7,792 bases of DNA from Deltaproteobacteria bacterium (lineage in GTDB: Bacteria > Desulfobacterota > Dissulfuribacteria > Dissulfuribacterales > QOAL01). Under the pieces are notes generated by a model that made no database searches, had not been told where the DNA came from, and saw nothing but the letters and a program-made list of their open reading frames with translations. The stretch covers positions 1-7,792 of the forward strand of contig JALWJV010000036.1 in the NCBI GenBank assembly GCA_026996955.1, read 5' to 3'. This document shows, one piece after another, positions 5,194 through 7,792 of this stretch. The stretch's first letter is position 1. Each line of letters opens with the position of its first letter. The translations under genes and the position numbers were made by a program.

Positions 5194-5457
5194 TAAAAGC
5201 TTGATCCTGTATAATCTTGGGGTGATTCTCTAAGATCATGTTGCTTAGTGAGTACTATCTAAAGGTGTCCTCTATTTCAAATTTTATGATTTTTTTCAGG
5301 ATTTTAATCGAATAATTTTGAAACGCATAATTCAGATTAAACTTCATCCCTGAAAGAGCCGATAAACATAAGAACACCAGGGGAGGGATTAAGGTACGCT
5401 CTATCGGTCCGTGTACTGGCTATCCTGTCATTTCTGTTGGTTGTCGATTACCACTTT
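5194..5457. other. Non-coding leader region before the RHS gene
   Basis: AT-rich stretch with no supported gene. A perfect TATAAT (5210-5215) lies just right of the MITE but has no convincing -35. A possible stem, CCGATA (5359-5364) with TATCGG (5402-5407), encloses purine-rich AGGGGAGGGATTAAGG; it matches no riboswitch class I can recall. The gene's promoter could not be fixed. Confidence 0.3.
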
Positions 5458-5465
5458 GGAGGGGG
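5458..5465 (+). promoter_or_regulatory. Ribosome binding site of the RHS-repeat gene
   Basis: GGAGGGGG lies 8 nt before ATG 5474. It supports that ATG as the start of the signal-peptide-bearing frame. Confidence 0.75.
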
Positions 5466-5473
5466 TATTCTTA

Positions 5474-7792
5474 ATGTATTCCATTAAAAAAGACGTTGGT
5501 ATGGTTCTTGTGGGGGTAATGCTTCTTGCTTGTGTCCTTTGGCACATTATGGCAGTGCCGGTTCGGGCCACGGTTTACTGCAGCGCAGACATTAACGACA
5601 AGACTATCGGAGTTGAGTACGTCTCCACTACGTGTAATGAAAATGCATCCGATGAGAGGATATATATTCAGACCGGCATCTCCTGTAGATCAAACACCGT
5701 GCAGGCATACGCTCCGTTGGGAGATGGACAATACACGCCTGGATACCTGGTTTATTTTTTGAAAGGCAAGGGATACAGAGTCTTTGGGGATGAGTACGGC
5801 AACCACATAATTGGGGTCCATTCAAATTTTGGCTCAAGCAGCCTTGACTCCATTGATGGCATACAGATATCGAACTATCTGCCAGGCCAGTTTTACAGCG
5901 GGGTATTTGAAAAAATTCTTGAACCGCGGGATGTGCCTGTTGATGCTGACAAAGACCATTACACTAGATGTGGCAACCTTGACTGTGATGACAGCGATCC
6001 AACCGTTACCACAACCTGCCTAATTATTCCCCCTGAAAAAATAGATCACGGTAGCCCTCCCTGCCCCATGCCAAGGCCTCAACTGGTAGGAGATCCCATA
6101 AATATCATCAACGGGAATATCTACCAGGAGGAACTGGATCTTCATATCAGTAACCTTTTTATTAAACGTACATACAACAGCCGTTCTACGTATAAGGGCT
6201 TTCTGGGTTACGGCTGGAGGCTGGGCTGGTTAAACACATCACTTGATCCGGATTTCGAGATAGAAGATAGCCTCTATGTGGAGATTACTGACCAGACCGG
6301 CAGGGGCATCTATTTTTTCAAACAGGATGAATCCACATTTCTTCCGGCCTTTAATGAAAAAAGTACCCTGATGCGAAATGGGTCCGATTATATGTGGCAA
6401 AGACAGGACGGAAGTGAATTTGTCTTTGATCAGTTCGGCAGGCTGAAACAGCTAAGGAGACCAAAGGGCGGTTCTGTCACCATAATTTATAATGATGATG
6501 CTCTCCCTGTTAACGTAAGAGATGATACCACCGGGAGATGGCTTAACCTGACCTATAATGAGAAAAGGTTTGTAAGCACGATTCAAGGCCCTGTGACCCC
6601 GGCAGTCCCTGACGGCATCTGGGTAAGCTATGGCTATGACCAGAACGACAACCTGATTTCAGTCACCTATGCAGATGGTTCAGGGTTTGATTATCTGTAT
6701 GATGACAGCAATGACATCCACAACCTCACCGGCAAGAGGGACAAGGCCGGGCACACCCTTGCAACATGGCAATATAACAGTCAGGACCAGGCATATGAGA
6801 ACTCCACCCCTGACGGCAGGGGAGTTACCACAAACTATGTTGATGACAGCACAGTGGAGGTGACCGGAGTTGAGGGAATCACCAAAATATACACCCTTGA
6901 AACAATACAGGGACGGCGTGTTGTCACAGGTATTGCCTTTAAGGAGTGTTCGGAGTGTCCGTCAGGCTCCCCTGTATCCTATGGATATGACGATATGCTA
7001 AACCTTACCAGCAAAGGGTATGCAAATGGTAGGGTTGACAGGTACGAAGATTTTGATACGCACGGACACGCTGGCATTGAGACCAGGGCATGGGGGAGCC
7101 TAGAGGCAATAAGCATCACCCGGACATTCCATCCTGAAACCGGTAAGATACTCAGTGAGAGTGTCCCTTCAGTCATAAAATCTGGCGGATTCAGACAGAT
7201 CATCTATGACTATGACAGTGACGGTAACGATATTGCGAACGAAAATCCCACCAGGTTGCTGCATCGAAAGATAGAGAGGGGTTATACCTGGGACAGCAAC
7301 ATGGAGGTTGTGCCTTATGAATATGTTATCGCATATTCCTATGATGAACATGGCAACCTGATATCAATTGACGGCCCCCTGCCTGGAGATGATGACAAAA
7401 TAACCCTTTCATATTTTGAATTATCCCAGGATCTCCACACCGTAACATATCCCCTGCTGGGAACGGTTACCTACGGAGATTATGACGCTTCCGGGAATCC
7501 GGGTTTTGTTACGGATTTCAACAACCAGACCACTACCCTCAACTACGACGCGCGAAACCGCCTGATATCCTATACAAGAAATGGCGTGACAACCTCTGTT
7601 TCATACGATCTTGCAGGCTCTGTGGAAAGGATTAGAGACGCGGAGGGAAGGACCATATCCTATCTCTACAATCCCCAGGGGCTTTTGGAAAAGATTCTGG
7701 ACAACCAGTCAAACGCCATGACCTTTGCCTACGATGAGATGGGGAATGTCAATAACATTGCGGTCTTGGGCAGTGACCAGCGGCGTTACTAC
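5474..7792 (+). CDS. Secreted RHS/YD-repeat protein with MopE-like metal-binding motif, 3' end outside window
   Basis: The first 773 residues of a large exported RHS/YD-repeat protein, open to the window edge. Residues 1-32 form a signal peptide (KK, then VGMVLVGVMLLACVLWHIMAV, likely cut after VRA). The LLAC at 17-20 resembles a lipobox, but the hydrophobic stretch continues past the Cys. Residues 33-150 are an unrecognised Cys-bearing domain. Residues 157-177, DADKDHYTRCGNLDCDDSDPT, match the Asp/Cys-rich metal-binding motif of MopE-type proteins. Residues 206-255 (VGDPINIINGNIYQEE, FIKRTYNSRS, GYGWRLGW) are the DUF6531 entry domain of RHS proteins. YD repeats follow from about 310, clearest at YDEHGNLISIDG (623), YDARNRLISYTRNG (691) and YDEMGNVNNI (753). 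Such repeats build a hollow shell that often encloses a C-terminal toxin; the C-terminus, and so any toxin, is not visible. An adhesin or other surface role is the alternative. Confidence 0.92.
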   Translation, partial: MYSIKKDVGMVLVGVMLLACVLWHIMAVPVRATVYCSADINDKTIGVEYVSTTCNENASDERIYIQTGISCRSNTVQAYAPLGDGQYTPGYLVYFLKGKGYRVFGDEYGNHIIGVHSNFGSSSLDSIDGIQISNYLPGQFYSGVFEKILEPRDVPVDADKDHYTRCGNLDCDDSDPTVTTTCLIIPPEKIDHGSPPCPMPRPQLVGDPINIINGNIYQEELDLHISNLFIKRTYNSRSTYKGFLGYGWRLGWLNTSLDPDFEIEDSLYVEITDQTGRGIYFFKQDESTFLPAFNEKSTLMRNGSDYMWQRQDGSEFVFDQFGRLKQLRRPKGGSVTIIYNDDALPVNVRDDTTGRWLNLTYNEKRFVSTIQGPVTPAVPDGIWVSYGYDQNDNLISVTYADGSGFDYLYDDSNDIHNLTGKRDKAGHTLATWQYNSQDQAYENSTPDGRGVTTNYVDDSTVEVTGVEGITKIYTLETIQGRRVVTGIAFKECSECPSGSPVSYGYDDMLNLTSKGYANGRVDRYEDFDTHGHAGIETRAWGSLEAISITRTFHPETGKILSESVPSVIKSGGFRQIIYDYDSDGNDIANENPTRLLHRKIERGYTWDSNMEVVPYEYVIAYSYDEHGNLISIDGPLPGDDDKITLSYFELSQDLHTVTYPLLGTVTYGDYDASGNPGFVTDFNNQTTTLNYDARNRLISYTRNGVTTSVSYDLAGSVERIRDAEGRTISYLYNPQGLLEKILDNQSNAMTFAYDEMGNVNNIAVLGSDQRRYY

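Noticed and set aside
5359..5407. c-di-GMP-type riboswitch before the RHS gene
   Set aside because: The conserved GEMM core blocks are absent; only a short stem is present.
5337..5491. Hydrophobic open stretch (VRVLAILSFLLVV) just before the RHS gene, ending within its first codons
   Set aside because: No ATG, GTG or TTG start and no ribosome binding site ahead of the hydrophobic segment; it overlaps the RHS start region in another frame.

Overview
This 7.8-kb window looks like an accessory segment of a bacterial chromosome, probably from an environmental Gram-negative lineage. Desulfobacterota or a similar anaerobe is a guess from the gene mix: tandem VapC-type loci, a REP-type transposase, a COG1373 ATPase, and an RHS/YD-repeat surface protein with a MopE-like metal-binding motif. 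No rRNA, tRNA or core metabolic gene is present, so the taxonomic placement is weak. Base composition is moderate and codon use is mixed.

Layout. (a) 1-978: a REP-associated (Y1/HUH) tyrosine transposase on the + strand. Its reading frame is open back to position 10 but has no canonical start before a TTG at 187, and that TTG lies inside the conserved domain. (b) 979-1204: non-coding, with a degenerate tandem repeat and one copy of a dispersed intergenic repeat. (c) 1205-2105, - strand: a Phd/VapB antitoxin followed by its PIN toxin. The antitoxin is intact. The toxin gene is broken twice, by a 208-bp MITE (1577-1784) with a 5-bp target duplication and by a TGG-to-TGA nonsense change in the conserved SLWEIA motif. 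Removing the MITE and one target-duplication copy restores exactly 396 nt, which is 131 codons plus stop. (d) 2174-2885, - strand: a second toxin-antitoxin pair, AbrB-type antitoxin plus PIN toxin. The expected ATG of this toxin, with its Shine-Dalgarno, is out of frame by one base at an A7 run. (e) 3020-3090: a second, palindrome-ended copy of the intergenic repeat. (f) 3210-3518, + strand: a secreted ComEA-like helix-hairpin-helix protein with a terminator. (g) 3625-4920, - strand: a complete AAA_14/DUF4143 ATPase. (h) 4986-5193: a second, inverted 208-bp MITE copy, also with a perfect 5-bp target duplication. (i) 5474-end, + strand: the first 773 codons of a secreted RHS/YD-repeat protein that runs off the window.

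How the pieces relate. The genes do not form one pathway. The window reads as a site that gathers small selfish or defence-like modules (two TA loci, a RAYT, a MITE family) and then lets them decay. The strongest new observations are the reconstruction of the doubly killed vapC beside an intact antitoxin, and the MITE family, whose termini (CCTAGATTGAGCG) and 5-bp duplications point to mobilisation by an IS1380-family (ISEcp1-like) transposase encoded elsewhere. I did not find a convincing new multi-gene system.
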